Part shown: positions 26,795-34,755 of the stretch, one piece after another
How the letters are laid out: the number at the start of each line of letters is the position of its first letter
How positions within the stretch are numbered: position 1 is the first letter of the stretch
Origin: Terriglobales bacterium
Lineage (GTDB): Bacteria; Acidobacteriota; Terriglobia; Terriglobales; Acidobacteriaceae
NCBI GenBank assembly: GCA_025934735.1
Contig: JAICWP010000027.1
Span: 1 to 53,642 of the forward strand
Direction of reading: 5' to 3'
Length of the DNA: 53,642 bases
Translations under genes and position numbers: made by a program
Notes under the pieces: generated by a model
Database searches by the model: none
Seen by the model: only the letters and a program-made list of their open reading frames with translations
Told to the model about the DNA's origin: nothing

Positions 26795-27660
26795 AGACTT
26801 TCGAGCTCGTCCATGCTGGCGTCCTGCGGCAACCTGCCCTGGTCCCGCAGCTTTTCCTCCAGCCACTGAAACCGCCGCTTGAATTTGCGGTTGGTGCGCT
26901 TCAGCGCCGACTCCGGATCCAGCGACAGATAGCGGGCGATGTTCACCACCACGAACAGCAGGTCGCCTACCTCGTCTTCCAGGCGCCGCCGTAGGTCCTC
27001 TTCGACTTTTTGTCCACCCGACCCAGCCACGCCCCGCGCCAGCGGCTTAGGCCCGGGCTGCGGAAACTGCTCCAACTCCTTTTGCAGCTCGCCGGCCTCT
27101 TCGTTCAGCTTCTCGAACAACCCGCCGATCTCCGGCCAATCAAAGCCCACGTGCGCCGCCCGCGAGCTCAGCTTAAATGCCTCCAGCAGCGCCGGTATGC
27201 CGGACGATACCCCCGCCAGCACCGACTCCGGCTCCTGCTCCGCTTTGGCTGCCTTCCCTCCGCCCGCCTCCAGCCGCTTCTTTTTCTCTTCCGCCTTCAG
27301 CGCCTCCCAGTTGCGCAGCACCTCCGACGAGGTCTCCGCCTTCACATTGCCGAACACGTGCGGATGCCGGTCCACCAGCTTCTTGGAGAGCCGCTCCAGC
27401 ACCTCGTCAATGGAAAACGTGCCCTGCTCCTTGGCCATCTCGGCGTAGAACAGCACCTGCAGCAGCAGGTCGCCCAGCTCGCCCGTCAGCTCGTCCCAGT
27501 CGCGATTATCAATCGCCTCCAGGACCTCATAGGCTTCTTCCAGGGTGTAGGGCTTGATGGAATCGAAAGTCTGCTCGCGGTCCCACGGACACCCGCCTGG
27601 CGCCCGCAGCCGCTCCATGATGGCCACTGCTCGTTCGAATCGCTCCCCGGTGCTCGACAT
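26755..27660 (-). CDS. mazG: Nucleoside triphosphate pyrophosphohydrolase MazG, 301 aa
   Basis: House-cleaning NTP pyrophosphatase with two MazG domains. Domain 1 starts VAIMERLRAPGGCPWDREQT and carries the metal-binding E-x-x-E ... E-x-x-D helices (YTLEEAYEVLEAIDN, ELTGELGDLLLQVLF). Domain 2 has FEKLNEEAGELQKELEQF and LEDEVGDLLFVVVNIARYLS. A charged insertion (KKKRLEAGGGKAAKAEQEP) lies between them, longer than in E. coli MazG. The start at ATG 27658-27660 (MSSTGERFERAV) has AGGAGG only one base upstream, unusually tight. An upstream in-frame start at 27732 would add 24 residues without family match. Confidence 0.96.
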   Translation of the reverse strand: MSSTGERFERAVAIMERLRAPGGCPWDREQTFDSIKPYTLEEAYEVLEAIDNRDWDELTGELGDLLLQVLFYAEMAKEQGTFSIDEVLERLSKKLVDRHPHVFGNVKAETSSEVLRNWEALKAEEKKKRLEAGGGKAAKAEQEPESVLAGVSSGIPALLEAFKLSSRAAHVGFDWPEIGGLFEKLNEEAGELQKELEQFPQPGPKPLARGVAGSGGQKVEEDLRRRLEDEVGDLLFVVVNIARYLSLDPESALKRTNRKFKRRFQWLEEKLRDQGRLPQDASMDELESLWQQAKQQENGQG

Positions 27661-28129
27661 TCCTCCTAATCTAAATGACGCGCTTGCAGAATGAAAAGTG
27701 CGGCGTTCCCGCGCCTTGGCGCTTGTCTGCACGCCGCACCGGCGCGCCCTGACCAGAGGGTCGCCTGACCAGCGGCGTTTCCATGCTCTGGGGATGCCGT
27801 TCCCGCGTCATGTCCGCTTCTTCGAGCGGGTGGAATTCTCGTTTGAACTCATCAGAAGGACAGGTAAATATTACTTCGTGGCGGAGTTCGCTCGGGCGGG
27901 TGCCAGAAAGTAGCCCGCCACTTTTGGCGGGTACAACGCCATGTTTGGCCAAGTCCCGGAGGGACAGTGCAACGCTGCGCGCCACCGTGGACGCCCCTCA
28001 CTCGTGCCGATTATTGATCAGTCCCGCCGGGGACGCCCTAAAGTAGCCCGCCACTTTATGGCGGGTACAACGCCACGATTGGCCAAGTCCCGGAGGGACG
28101 GTTGAAACCTCGTGCAATTCGCCCGACCT
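27661..28129. other. Intergenic region with duplicated REP-type repeats
   Basis: No gene is seen in about 470 bases. It contains the direct repeat pair listed separately, plus related fragments between them (GTCCCGCCGGGGACGCCCTA at 28021-28040). Confidence 0.6.
27907..28101. repeat. Two direct copies of a 60-bp palindrome-rich repeat
   Basis: AAAGTAGCCCGCCACTTTTG, then GCGGGTACAACGCC, GTTTGGCCAA and GTCCCGGAGGGAC at 27907-27966, is repeated at 28040-28101 with few changes. Each copy contains two palindromes (CCCGCCA...TGGCGGG and GTCCCGGAGGGAC). They lie downstream of the lipoprotein gene and upstream of mazG. Confidence 0.8.
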
Positions 28130-30778
28130 CTACGGCTGCCTGCAAGCCGCCTGATCTTGCGCGGTCACCATGGCGTCTGTGTATTCGCGTGAGGGACCTT
28201 TTAGCAGCCTCGTTTCCGGCAAGCCCCTCAAATGAGCGTCCAGAAATGCGGCCACGTAGTCTCGCACGGCAGCGACGGTTTTTTCCGGACCCATGCTGCC
28301 GGTTTTGATTGCGTGCCTGGCAAGCCACACCGCATCCGTTGGCGTCACGTGCTCGGCGCCTTTCAGGTTCACTGACAGACGGGAACCGCGCAGCGAATTC
28401 CACAAGCGGCAGTCGTTCTCGCCCCACCCCTCGTTCCCCGCGTTCAGAATCAGCATCGGCGTTTGTGTCCCGAAGGGGATGCCCTCCGGCAGCATGCCAT
28501 CCAGCACCACACCCGCGCGGAATCGCGGTTCTGCTTCCACCCCTAGCAGCGCCGTCAACCCACCCAGGGAGTGGCCGGCAAGCGCCACCCGCGTCATGTC
28601 CAGTTGGCCGGCAAATGGCCCCCGGACCGTCGCATTCAGCCGTTCCAGCTCATTCACCACGAATTTAAGGTCATCGAGCCGTATCAAGACCGCCCGGGTC
28701 AGAGTTTTCTCGTCACTCCTTGCCCCCTGTGCCAGATAACTGCCCACAACCGATTTCGCCAGTCTCCCGTCCGGAAACTCTACGGCCGTTGCCTCGTAAG
28801 TGTGATCCACCGAGGCCACTACGTAACCGCGGCTGGCCAGATCCTCAAACAGGAAGCTGTAATCGGTAAACGTGCCCGTGTAGCCGTGCGTAAACACAAC
28901 CACTGGATGTGGGCCACCGGCCATTGGCGCATTCCAGCAGCTGTTCGTGGTCACTCGCGGTAGGGCGACTCCCTTCAGCTGCGACAGGTAACTCCACACT
29001 CCGGCCGAAGTGTATTCCGCCACCTTGCAGCCCTGGGCCCCCATCGCCGGATACCAGAACCGCACCAGCAGCTCCCGTTTCGTCCCAGTGGCCAGGTACG
29101 GATCATTGCGGCTCTTATCTACCAGCTCCATCACTCGCGTTCCGACTTTGTTGGGCCCAGTCGTGCTGGGCGTCGCCGCGCTGGCACTGCGGACGAGCGC
29201 CGAGCGCACTGCCTCCGCCCCAAAGAACCTGCTCGTCGTCCCAGTTCCCGTGAGCGCTACTTGCTGTGGGCTGTCCGTACTGCTGTCTGTGATAGAGAGC
29301 GTCGCGTTGGCCTGTCCCGTCACTCTCGGCGCGAAGGTCACGCTGATCGTGCACGAACCAGCCGCACCCACGCTCGGAGCACAGGTGTTCGTTTGCTTGT
29401 ATTGAGAGGCTCCCGTCCCGGTAATCGTAATGCTCGAACTAGTAAAGGCCATGGCCGACGTTCCGGTATTGGTGAGCGTCACGATCAGCGTTCTTACGCC
29501 GCGGTTCACCTTCAAAAAACCGAAGTTCAGGGTATAGGGCACCAGTTTCACTGTGCCCGTGCTGATGGTGATCGCCGTGGTTGCTGACTTGCTGCCGTCT
29601 TCCACCGAGGTAGCGGTTAGCGTCACGCCGGGGCTGGCCGGTGCCGTCGTCGGCGCGGTATAGGTTGCCAACGTGCCGCTTGGCAGCGTGGGCATCACCG
29701 TGCCGCATGCCGGAGAACACGTGATTCCGGTTTGCGTTAGGACCCAACTCACGCCCTTGTTCGTGGGGTCGTTGTTAATTGTGGCGGTGTACTGTTGCGC
29801 TGCCGTGAGAGGAATGAACGCCGAAGTCGGGGTCACACCTATGGTAATCGCCAGAACTGTGATGGTCGCGTTCCCCGAGATTCCGGTGTCACTTACCGAC
29901 GTGGCCGTGATGGACACGCCTAGGTCGTTCGCCGGAGGCGTGGGCGGCGCGTTGTAGGTCACCGCCGTGCTGCTCGCATTCGTAAGCGTTCCCGCCCCCG
30001 TCGCTGGTGAGATGGACCATGTCACCCCCTGGTGCGACGGATCGTAGCTCACGGTTGCCGTCACTGCTACCGTTCCGCCCGCCTGCACGCTGTCGCTAGC
30101 CACCGTCACTGCAATCTGTATGGCGGCGAAAGTGATTACCACCCCGCTCGACTTGGAGTGGTCCGCCACGGCCGTCGCCGTTATCGTCACCTCCACATCG
30201 CTGGCCGGCGGCGTCGCGGGTGCGTTATAGGTCACCGACGTGCTCGTCGGGTTGCTCAGCGTTCCCGCCCCTGACGCCGGAGAAATCGTCCAGGTCACGC
30301 CTTGGTTGGAAGGATCACCGCTCACCGCCGCAGTAACCGCCGCCGCGCCCCCGGCGCTCACGCTGGAAGGATTGGCCGAGGTCGCAACGGAAATGGCGTT
30401 TAGCGTAATGCGTACCGATGCGGACTTTGTGCTCTCAGCCACGGCCACCGCCGTGACCGTCACCATTACGTTGTTAGCCGGCGGCGTGCCCGGGGCTTTA
30501 TAGGTGACCGTGGTGCCGGTTGCATCCATCAACACTCCTGCTCCCGTTCCCGATCCTGGCGACATCTGCCAGCTCACGCCCTGGCTGGAGTTGGCCACCT
30601 GCGCGGTAATCTTTATCTCGCCGCCGGCCTCCACCGTCGTAGCCGCCGCCGATATCGCAACCGTGACCTGAGGCGTGGAACTCCCCCCGCCTCCACAACC
30701 CGCCAGGGTGGTGGCCGCAGCCGTTATCACCAGCAGAGAAGAAAAACGCAGAGAAGTGAAACGCAGGGCACGCGTCAT
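28130..30778 (-). CDS. Lipoprotein with Ig-like (Big/choice-of-anchor) repeats fused to an alpha/beta hydrolase, 882 aa
   Basis: Lipoprotein signal peptide with lipobox LAGC (Cys28), then a Gly tract. About four bacterial Ig-like repeats of 90-100 residues follow, recognisable by recurring SNQGVTWTISPASGAGTLSN / VTYNAPATPPASDV / TITATAVADHSKS phrases, then a choice-of-anchor/ASPM-like domain (LNFGFLKVNRGVRTLIVTLT ... SCTISVTFAPRVTGQ). The C-terminal part of about 320 residues is a dienelactone-hydrolase / PAF-acetylhydrolase-like alpha/beta hydrolase: oxyanion region VVVFTHGYTGTFTDYSF, nucleophile elbow GHSLGG near residue 735, candidate Asp in VVLDGMLP and His in GAEHVTP. Probably an outer-surface-anchored esterase. 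The start ATG 30778 is chosen because CTGGAGG lies 6-12 bases upstream; a longer frame to 30847 would bury the signal peptide. Confidence 0.88.
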   Translation of the reverse strand: MTRALRFTSLRFSSLLVITAAATTLAGCGGGGSSTPQVTVAISAAATTVEAGGEIKITAQVANSSQGVSWQMSPGSGTGAGVLMDATGTTVTYKAPGTPPANNVMVTVTAVAVAESTKSASVRITLNAISVATSANPSSVSAGGAAAVTAAVSGDPSNQGVTWTISPASGAGTLSNPTSTSVTYNAPATPPASDVEVTITATAVADHSKSSGVVITFAAIQIAVTVASDSVQAGGTVAVTATVSYDPSHQGVTWSISPATGAGTLTNASSTAVTYNAPPTPPANDLGVSITATSVSDTGISGNATITVLAITIGVTPTSAFIPLTAAQQYTATINNDPTNKGVSWVLTQTGITCSPACGTVMPTLPSGTLATYTAPTTAPASPGVTLTATSVEDGSKSATTAITISTGTVKLVPYTLNFGFLKVNRGVRTLIVTLTNTGTSAMAFTSSSITITGTGASQYKQTNTCAPSVGAAGSCTISVTFAPRVTGQANATLSITDSSTDSPQQVALTGTGTTSRFFGAEAVRSALVRSASAATPSTTGPNKVGTRVMELVDKSRNDPYLATGTKRELLVRFWYPAMGAQGCKVAEYTSAGVWSYLSQLKGVALPRVTTNSCWNAPMAGGPHPVVVFTHGYTGTFTDYSFLFEDLASRGYVVASVDHTYEATAVEFPDGRLAKSVVGSYLAQGARSDEKTLTRAVLIRLDDLKFVVNELERLNATVRGPFAGQLDMTRVALAGHSLGGLTALLGVEAEPRFRAGVVLDGMLPEGIPFGTQTPMLILNAGNEGWGENDCRLWNSLRGSRLSVNLKGAEHVTPTDAVWLARHAIKTGSMGPEKTVAAVRDYVAAFLDAHLRGLPETRLLKGPSREYTDAMVTAQDQAACRQP

Positions 30779-30966
30779 ACCATGCCTCCAGTGGGTGCTC
30801 ACCGGGCTGCCTGCCCTGCTCACAGCCGGACTTTTGCTGCCCCGCAACGGACGCGAACCACTCCTGCGCCGGCGGGAAAAATCGCGGCCTGAACTGTGCT
30901 TTATCCGCTAGGGTGGGGCCCGACCGAACTCCCAGGCTCGATGGATCCCGATAACGAACGACATCA

Positions 30967-31014
30967 ACCGGTCCTGTCGTAGAAAGGGTAAATGCCGGAT
31001 AGATCAGGACCGGT
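30967..31014. repeat. 10-bp inverted repeat upstream of the lipoprotein gene
   Basis: ACCGGTCCTG (30967-30976) and CAGGACCGGT (31005-31014) are perfect complements separated by 28 bases. They lie about 190-235 bases upstream of the lipoprotein hydrolase start. It could be a stem-loop of the 5' leader or a spaced operator. Confidence 0.6.
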
Positions 31015-31129
31015 ATACAGTTGGCGACGTATTCTGCTCTCGTCCCGGGCGTCTGTCAAGGCTCTGCCACAAATCCTGAACCGCCTTGCGCCAGACCTGG
31101 ATCAAGCACCTTCTTCGTTCCGCCAACGG

Positions 31130-31697
31130 CTGTCATTTTGAACGAGGGCGCACGCCCGAGTCGAAACACCCCTATGCAGCCATTCCACCGCGAACGCCGC
31201 CGGAATTTCGAGAGAACTCCCCGAAACGCTGATGACGGGACACACGAGCTAGGGGTCCTTCGCTCGCACTCGCCGCGTAAGCGCGGCTCGCGCTTTCTCA
31301 GGATGACAATAGCTCGTCGGGCAGCGCCGGGCTGAAGCCGCGCCCATCAAAGCTCGCGGCCGAGGGCGTTCTTTCGCGCATAACAACAACTGTCATGTTG
31401 AGCGAGGGTGCACGCCCGAGTCGAAACACCCCTATGCAGCCATTCCAACGGGAATGTCGCAGGGAGTTTTTAGAGAGAACCCGCTGAAACGCTGATGGCG
31501 GGATACACGAAAATAGGGGTCTTCGGTCGCGCTCACCGCGTAGGGCGGCTCGCGCTTTCACAGGATGACAGCAGTTGGTCAGCCATTGCGCCGGGCTGAA
31601 GCCGCGCTCATTCAAAGCCTCGCGGTCAACGGCGCATTTTCTCCAACAACAACTGTCATGTTGAGCGAGGGCGCACGCCCGAGTCGAAACACCCCTG
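31130..31697. repeat. Tandem 260-bp repeat units, 2.2 copies
   Basis: Copies start at 31130, 31390 and 31653 (the last partial, to about 31697). Each begins CTGTCAT-(T/G)TTGA-CGAGGG, then CACGCCCGAGTCGAAACACC and CCTATGCAGCCATTCCA. Each ends with a roughly inverted version (AGGGGTC-TTCG...GGCTCGCGCTTTC-CAGGATGACA) and then CGCCGGGCTGAAGCCGCGC, so every unit is itself a large imperfect palindrome. Confidence 0.85.
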
Positions 31698-31737
31698 CAC
31701 TGTCGGCGCTGCCGGGGGTAGAAAGGAATTTTTACCG

Positions 31738-32051
31738 ATCATGGATTCGCCGACAAATGCAGTCTGCGCCCCGGTGTGTTCCGCGAAGTCCTGCCACCGC
31801 GGGTTGACGCGCTCAATGAGCGCAATCTTTTTCGAACGCCGCCACCCCTTCAGCTGCTTTTCTTGGCTGATGGCTTTCAAAATGTTGTCGAAACTTTCGT
31901 AGTACACCAGGTGGTCGCAGTAATATTTGCAGGCAAATCCTTCCATTTCCCCACTTTTGTGCTGCAGCGTGCGGCGTTTACGATGCTGCTTAGAGGCGTT
32001 CCCATGAAGGAGCACAGGTATTGGGTTTACATCGTGAGCAGCAGACGTGGG
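31738..32051 (-). pseudogene. Disrupted GIY-YIG endonuclease gene, two halves on opposite strands
   Basis: The minus strand (about 32002 down to 31738) encodes the body of a small GIY-YIG domain protein: RTLQHKSGEMEGFACKYYCD, HLVYYESFDN, AISQEKQLKGWRRSKKIALI and ERVNPRWQDFAEH. The expected N-terminus MKEHRYWVYIVSSRRG, carrying the first catalytic strand, is instead on the plus strand at 32004-32051, starting one base away from the other half and pointing away from it. The GIY-YIG second-strand motif (LYVG-like) between them is missing. The minus-strand frame also runs past its normal end into the repeat at 31653. A small inversion plus deletion is the simplest explanation; the gene is not functional as it stands. 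Confidence 0.7.
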
Positions 32052-32091
32052 GGGTATTTCGACTCGGGCGTGCGCCTCGCTCAATATGACA
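32049..32091 (-). repeat. Inverted copy of the TGTCAT/GAGCGAGG repeat
   Basis: GGGGTATTTCGACTCGGGCG, then TGCGCCTCGCTCAATATGACA, is the reverse complement of the unit start at 31653-31697. It borders the broken GIY-YIG gene on the other side, so the remnant sits between inverted repeat arms. Confidence 0.75.
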
Positions 32092-32118
32092 CCAAAATGG
32101 GAACACTCTTAAACGTCC

Positions 32119-33753
32119 CTACTTCTTTTTTCCCTTGGTTTTTTTGGCGGGAACTTGAACCTTCGCCTTAGCTTTGGCTTTGGGCTCGGGTGGTTTGGGG
32201 GAATTGGAAGGAGCCGCGGCCGCGGGCTTGGGTGCGGCAGCAACGGGCTTGGACGCGGCAGGGGCTTTGGCTGAGGCAACAGCCCTGGGCGGGGCAACGG
32301 CCACGGCGGCCACCGCCGGCGCGGCTGCTTCCCCTCCCTTGCCCTTGCGCTTCTTGCCTGCCGGGACTGCGGCGGCAGCGGGAGCCGCTGTGGGAGCTTT
32401 CGCCTGCGATTGCGCCTGCAGTTGTGCCTTGGCCGCGCGCCCGCGCTTGGGCGGAGGCGGAGGCGGCGGTGGTGGGGGCGGCGGCGCCAGAGGCTTCAAA
32501 TACTTCAGAATCTCGGTGCGCGAACGCATCTTCCCGTCCAGCAACATCAGGAACACGTCGTGCGCAATCTTGGGATATTCCGGCAGCGGTGGCGTAATCC
32601 GCAGCTCGGTCATCTCGGGTAACGGTAGCTTCTGCTGCACTTGCCGCCACTTAGTGAAGAAGTTCTTGATCTTCTGCTCCACCGCCTGCTGGCGCGTGGT
32701 CAGCTCCAGGAACAGGATGGTCTCCGGCTTGGCTTTGGAAAGCAGCTCCCAGGTGCGCGAGGGCGTGGCCGCTTCCTTGCCCGTCAGCTTCTTGGCCAGC
32801 TCCTTGGCGTCCGACTCCAAGCGGCGCCAGCTCTCCACCAGGTCGCGCCGGGGGATCAACTTCTGCATGTCGGCAGTATCGTGATCGCTCAGCCGCTTGG
32901 TCAGGAAGTAGAGTACCGTCGGGCCGGTGTCCAGCGTGTAGCCCAGTTCGGTCATCTGCTGCCGCCCCTTGGCCAGCTGCCCCAGTTCCGCCGTATCAAT
33001 CTTGGCCGTGCTCCAGTGCGGGTTCAGCACCTTCAGCCAGCCTTCCTTCTCCAGCGCCTTGATGATGTGGATGGGATCTTCTTCGTAGGCCAGCTGCTCC
33101 ACCTCGTACCCGATGGCGCGGTCGCTGATGTTCTCGATGTAATTATTTTCCTTGGCCGCGTCGTAGCGCGCCTGGGTACGCTCTTCCAGCGGCCAGTGGA
33201 ATCGGGCGGCAAAGCGCGTGGCCCGGATCAACCGCGAAGGCTCCTCCAGGAAGGCGTAATTGTGCAGGATGCGCAGCACCTTGGCTTCAATGTCGGCGGC
33301 ACCGTTGAAGGGATCCATCAGCAGCCCTCGCGACCCCGGGTTCAGCGAAAGCGCCATGGCATTCACCGTGAAGTCACGCCGGCGCAGGTCCTCGGCAATG
33401 GTGGAGGGGACAATCTGGGGAGGCTTGCCGGGCTTGTCGTAGCGTTCCGAGCGAGCCATGGCTAGCTCAGCCCGCACGTTGCCCGGAAACATCAGGTAGA
33501 GGGTCTTCAGGTCATCATCCACGCCCTGGACCGCTATCCCCGCACGCTCCAGGTCCTTCTGCAGCTTGAGCGGGTTCCCCTGGACTGAGAAGTCCAGGTC
33601 GCGGATGGGAAAGCCGCTGATGATGTCGCGCATCGCGCCGCCCGTGAGATACACGTTCATCTCATTAGCGCGTACCACATCTTGCAACGCGTTCACGGCG
33701 CGTTGCTGCTCCGGGGTAAGCCGGATCTCCATGGTGTAGATGTAATCAGCCAT
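32119..33753 (-). CDS. CCA tRNA nucleotidyltransferase / poly(A) polymerase family with basic low-complexity C-terminal tail, 544 aa
   Basis: Class II nucleotidyltransferase that adds or repairs the tRNA 3' CCA (or adds A only). Head domain: TGGAMRDIISG (G38, G39) and the metal-binding DLDF pair Asp52/Asp54, then DLRRRDFTVNAMALSL and the neck motif EEPSRLIRATRFAARF. The helical body runs to about residue 415. Then comes a run of 12 prolines followed by about 110 residues almost entirely Ala, Pro and Lys (KKRKGKGG, PKAKAKAKVQVPAKKTKGKKK-type), resembling histone H1 tails and absent from ordinary CCA enzymes. The Pro run should need EF-P for translation. The start at 33753 (MADYIYTMEI) is uncertain; the Met at 33732 is an alternative. 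Whether it is CCA-, CC- or A-adding cannot be told. Confidence 0.9.
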   Translation of the reverse strand: MADYIYTMEIRLTPEQQRAVNALQDVVRANEMNVYLTGGAMRDIISGFPIRDLDFSVQGNPLKLQKDLERAGIAVQGVDDDLKTLYLMFPGNVRAELAMARSERYDKPGKPPQIVPSTIAEDLRRRDFTVNAMALSLNPGSRGLLMDPFNGAADIEAKVLRILHNYAFLEEPSRLIRATRFAARFHWPLEERTQARYDAAKENNYIENISDRAIGYEVEQLAYEEDPIHIIKALEKEGWLKVLNPHWSTAKIDTAELGQLAKGRQQMTELGYTLDTGPTVLYFLTKRLSDHDTADMQKLIPRRDLVESWRRLESDAKELAKKLTGKEAATPSRTWELLSKAKPETILFLELTTRQQAVEQKIKNFFTKWRQVQQKLPLPEMTELRITPPLPEYPKIAHDVFLMLLDGKMRSRTEILKYLKPLAPPPPPPPPPPPPKRGRAAKAQLQAQSQAKAPTAAPAAAAVPAGKKRKGKGGEAAAPAVAAVAVAPPRAVASAKAPAASKPVAAAPKPAAAAPSNSPKPPEPKAKAKAKVQVPAKKTKGKKK

Positions 33754-34023
33754 CTGTCAGAAAATAATGGACTTGCGTACTGCGCGCACACCCTGGAGCG
33801 GCACGGCCCGTGGCCGCTGGCCAGCCCCGTCAAACTGCGGGTAAGTTTCTCTTTCCAATGGACTTAGGTCGGCTTCGCGAGGACGCAATAAACCCCTCAC
33901 CTTACCACAAAGAATGCTGGTTTGGCTACAAAAGTGCGCAATTTTGCAGCGGAAAACAGGGCAAAAAATGCGACAATCGCGAAAGTGAGGGCCGGCGAGC
34001 CTTCGCCGTTTTCCCCAAAAAAC

Positions 34024-34506
34024 ATGCCTTCTACCCATAAAAAAGTGATTGTCCGCAAATTGGACCGGGACACCGTGAACGGCTACGTGGCTTCGGCTAA
34101 CTTTGTGGTAGAAGGCAAGTTAGAGATGCTGAACACGGCGGGAAACGTGGTGGCCGTGGATTTGCGGGAGATCAAAATTGTGTACTTTGTGCGCGAGTTT
34201 GCCGAGGCCAGCGCACCCCAGCGCAAGACCTTCGCCAACCGGCCGCGCACCGAGGGCTTGTGGGTGCGCCTGAAGTTTAAAGACGGCGAAGTGATGGAAG
34301 GATTGATGCCAAACGACTTAACCCAGGTGACCGGCGAGGGGTTTCTGGTGAACCCCCCGGACCTGCGGGCCAATACGCAGCGCATGTTCGTGCCGCGAAC
34401 CGCGCTGGCGGGGCTGACGGTGCTGGGCGTGATCGGCATAGGTCGTGGGCGGAAACGTAAGGCTGCGGCGGCCGATGTGGGACAAGTGCCGATGTTTGAA
34501 CAGTGA
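34024..34506 (+). CDS. Conserved hypothetical protein, 160 aa
   Basis: It starts MPSTHKKVIVRKLDRDTVNG and is beta-rich through about residue 115 (FVVEGKLEMLNTAGNVVAVD, REIKIVYFVREFAEA, LWVRLKFKDGEVMEGLMPND, GFLVNPPDLRANTQRMFVPR). It ends with a Gly-rich hydrophobic turn (LTVLGVIGIGRGRKRK) and a short acidic tail. The pattern suggests a small PilZ-like or Sm-like barrel, but I do not recognise a named family. No signal peptide. An in-frame extension to ATG 33922 has different composition and was rejected. It is divergent from the CCA-enzyme gene. Confidence 0.75.
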   Translation: MPSTHKKVIVRKLDRDTVNGYVASANFVVEGKLEMLNTAGNVVAVDLREIKIVYFVREFAEASAPQRKTFANRPRTEGLWVRLKFKDGEVMEGLMPNDLTQVTGEGFLVNPPDLRANTQRMFVPRTALAGLTVLGVIGIGRGRKRKAAAADVGQVPMFEQ

Positions 34507-34648
34507 GCCGATTGAGTAATTGTGTAATCGGGTAATTCGCTGGGGCGCAGAAAGCTTGATGGGGTGAGCTGCCATCTGCTTCACTCGTCTTTTCCATTCG
34601 CCATTCACTGCCGAGAACTCCCTTGTGCCTCCTCTACAGATTGAACAG

Positions 34649-34694
34649 TGGGGGTCCTTCGACTCAGGCATTCGCCCTCGCTCCAGGATGACAG
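34649..34694 (-). repeat. Inverted copy of the TGTCAT/GAGCGAGG repeat
   Basis: GGGGGTCCTTCGACTCAGGC followed by ATTCGCCCTCGCTCCAGGAT and GACAG matches the repeat family on the minus strand, in the gap between convergent genes. Confidence 0.7.
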
Positions 34695-34755
34695 TTCTTG
34701 GAGGATCCTTCGCTACGCTCAAGTTTCGACAGCGGACGGGCGCCGGCGCCACAAA

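Larger units (their letters stand above)
30779..32118. other. Repeat-dense intergenic region
   Basis: About 1.3 kb without an intact gene. It contains an inverted repeat (30967-31014), two and a bit tandem 260-bp units (31130-31697) and a broken GIY-YIG gene (31738-32051) bordered by an inverted repeat copy. All are listed separately. I see no RNA gene. Confidence 0.7.

Noticed and set aside
30779-30860. Possible c-di-GMP (GEMM-like) riboswitch in the leader of the lipoprotein gene
   Set aside because: Some GCAGGGCAGGC-type text is present on the minus strand, but the conserved GEMM core and the paired helices are absent.
32174-32884. Gly/Ala-rich plus-strand frame opposite the CCA-enzyme tail
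   Set aside because: Mirror of the Ala/Pro/Lys tail; the minus-strand frame is continuous with a real enzyme domain.
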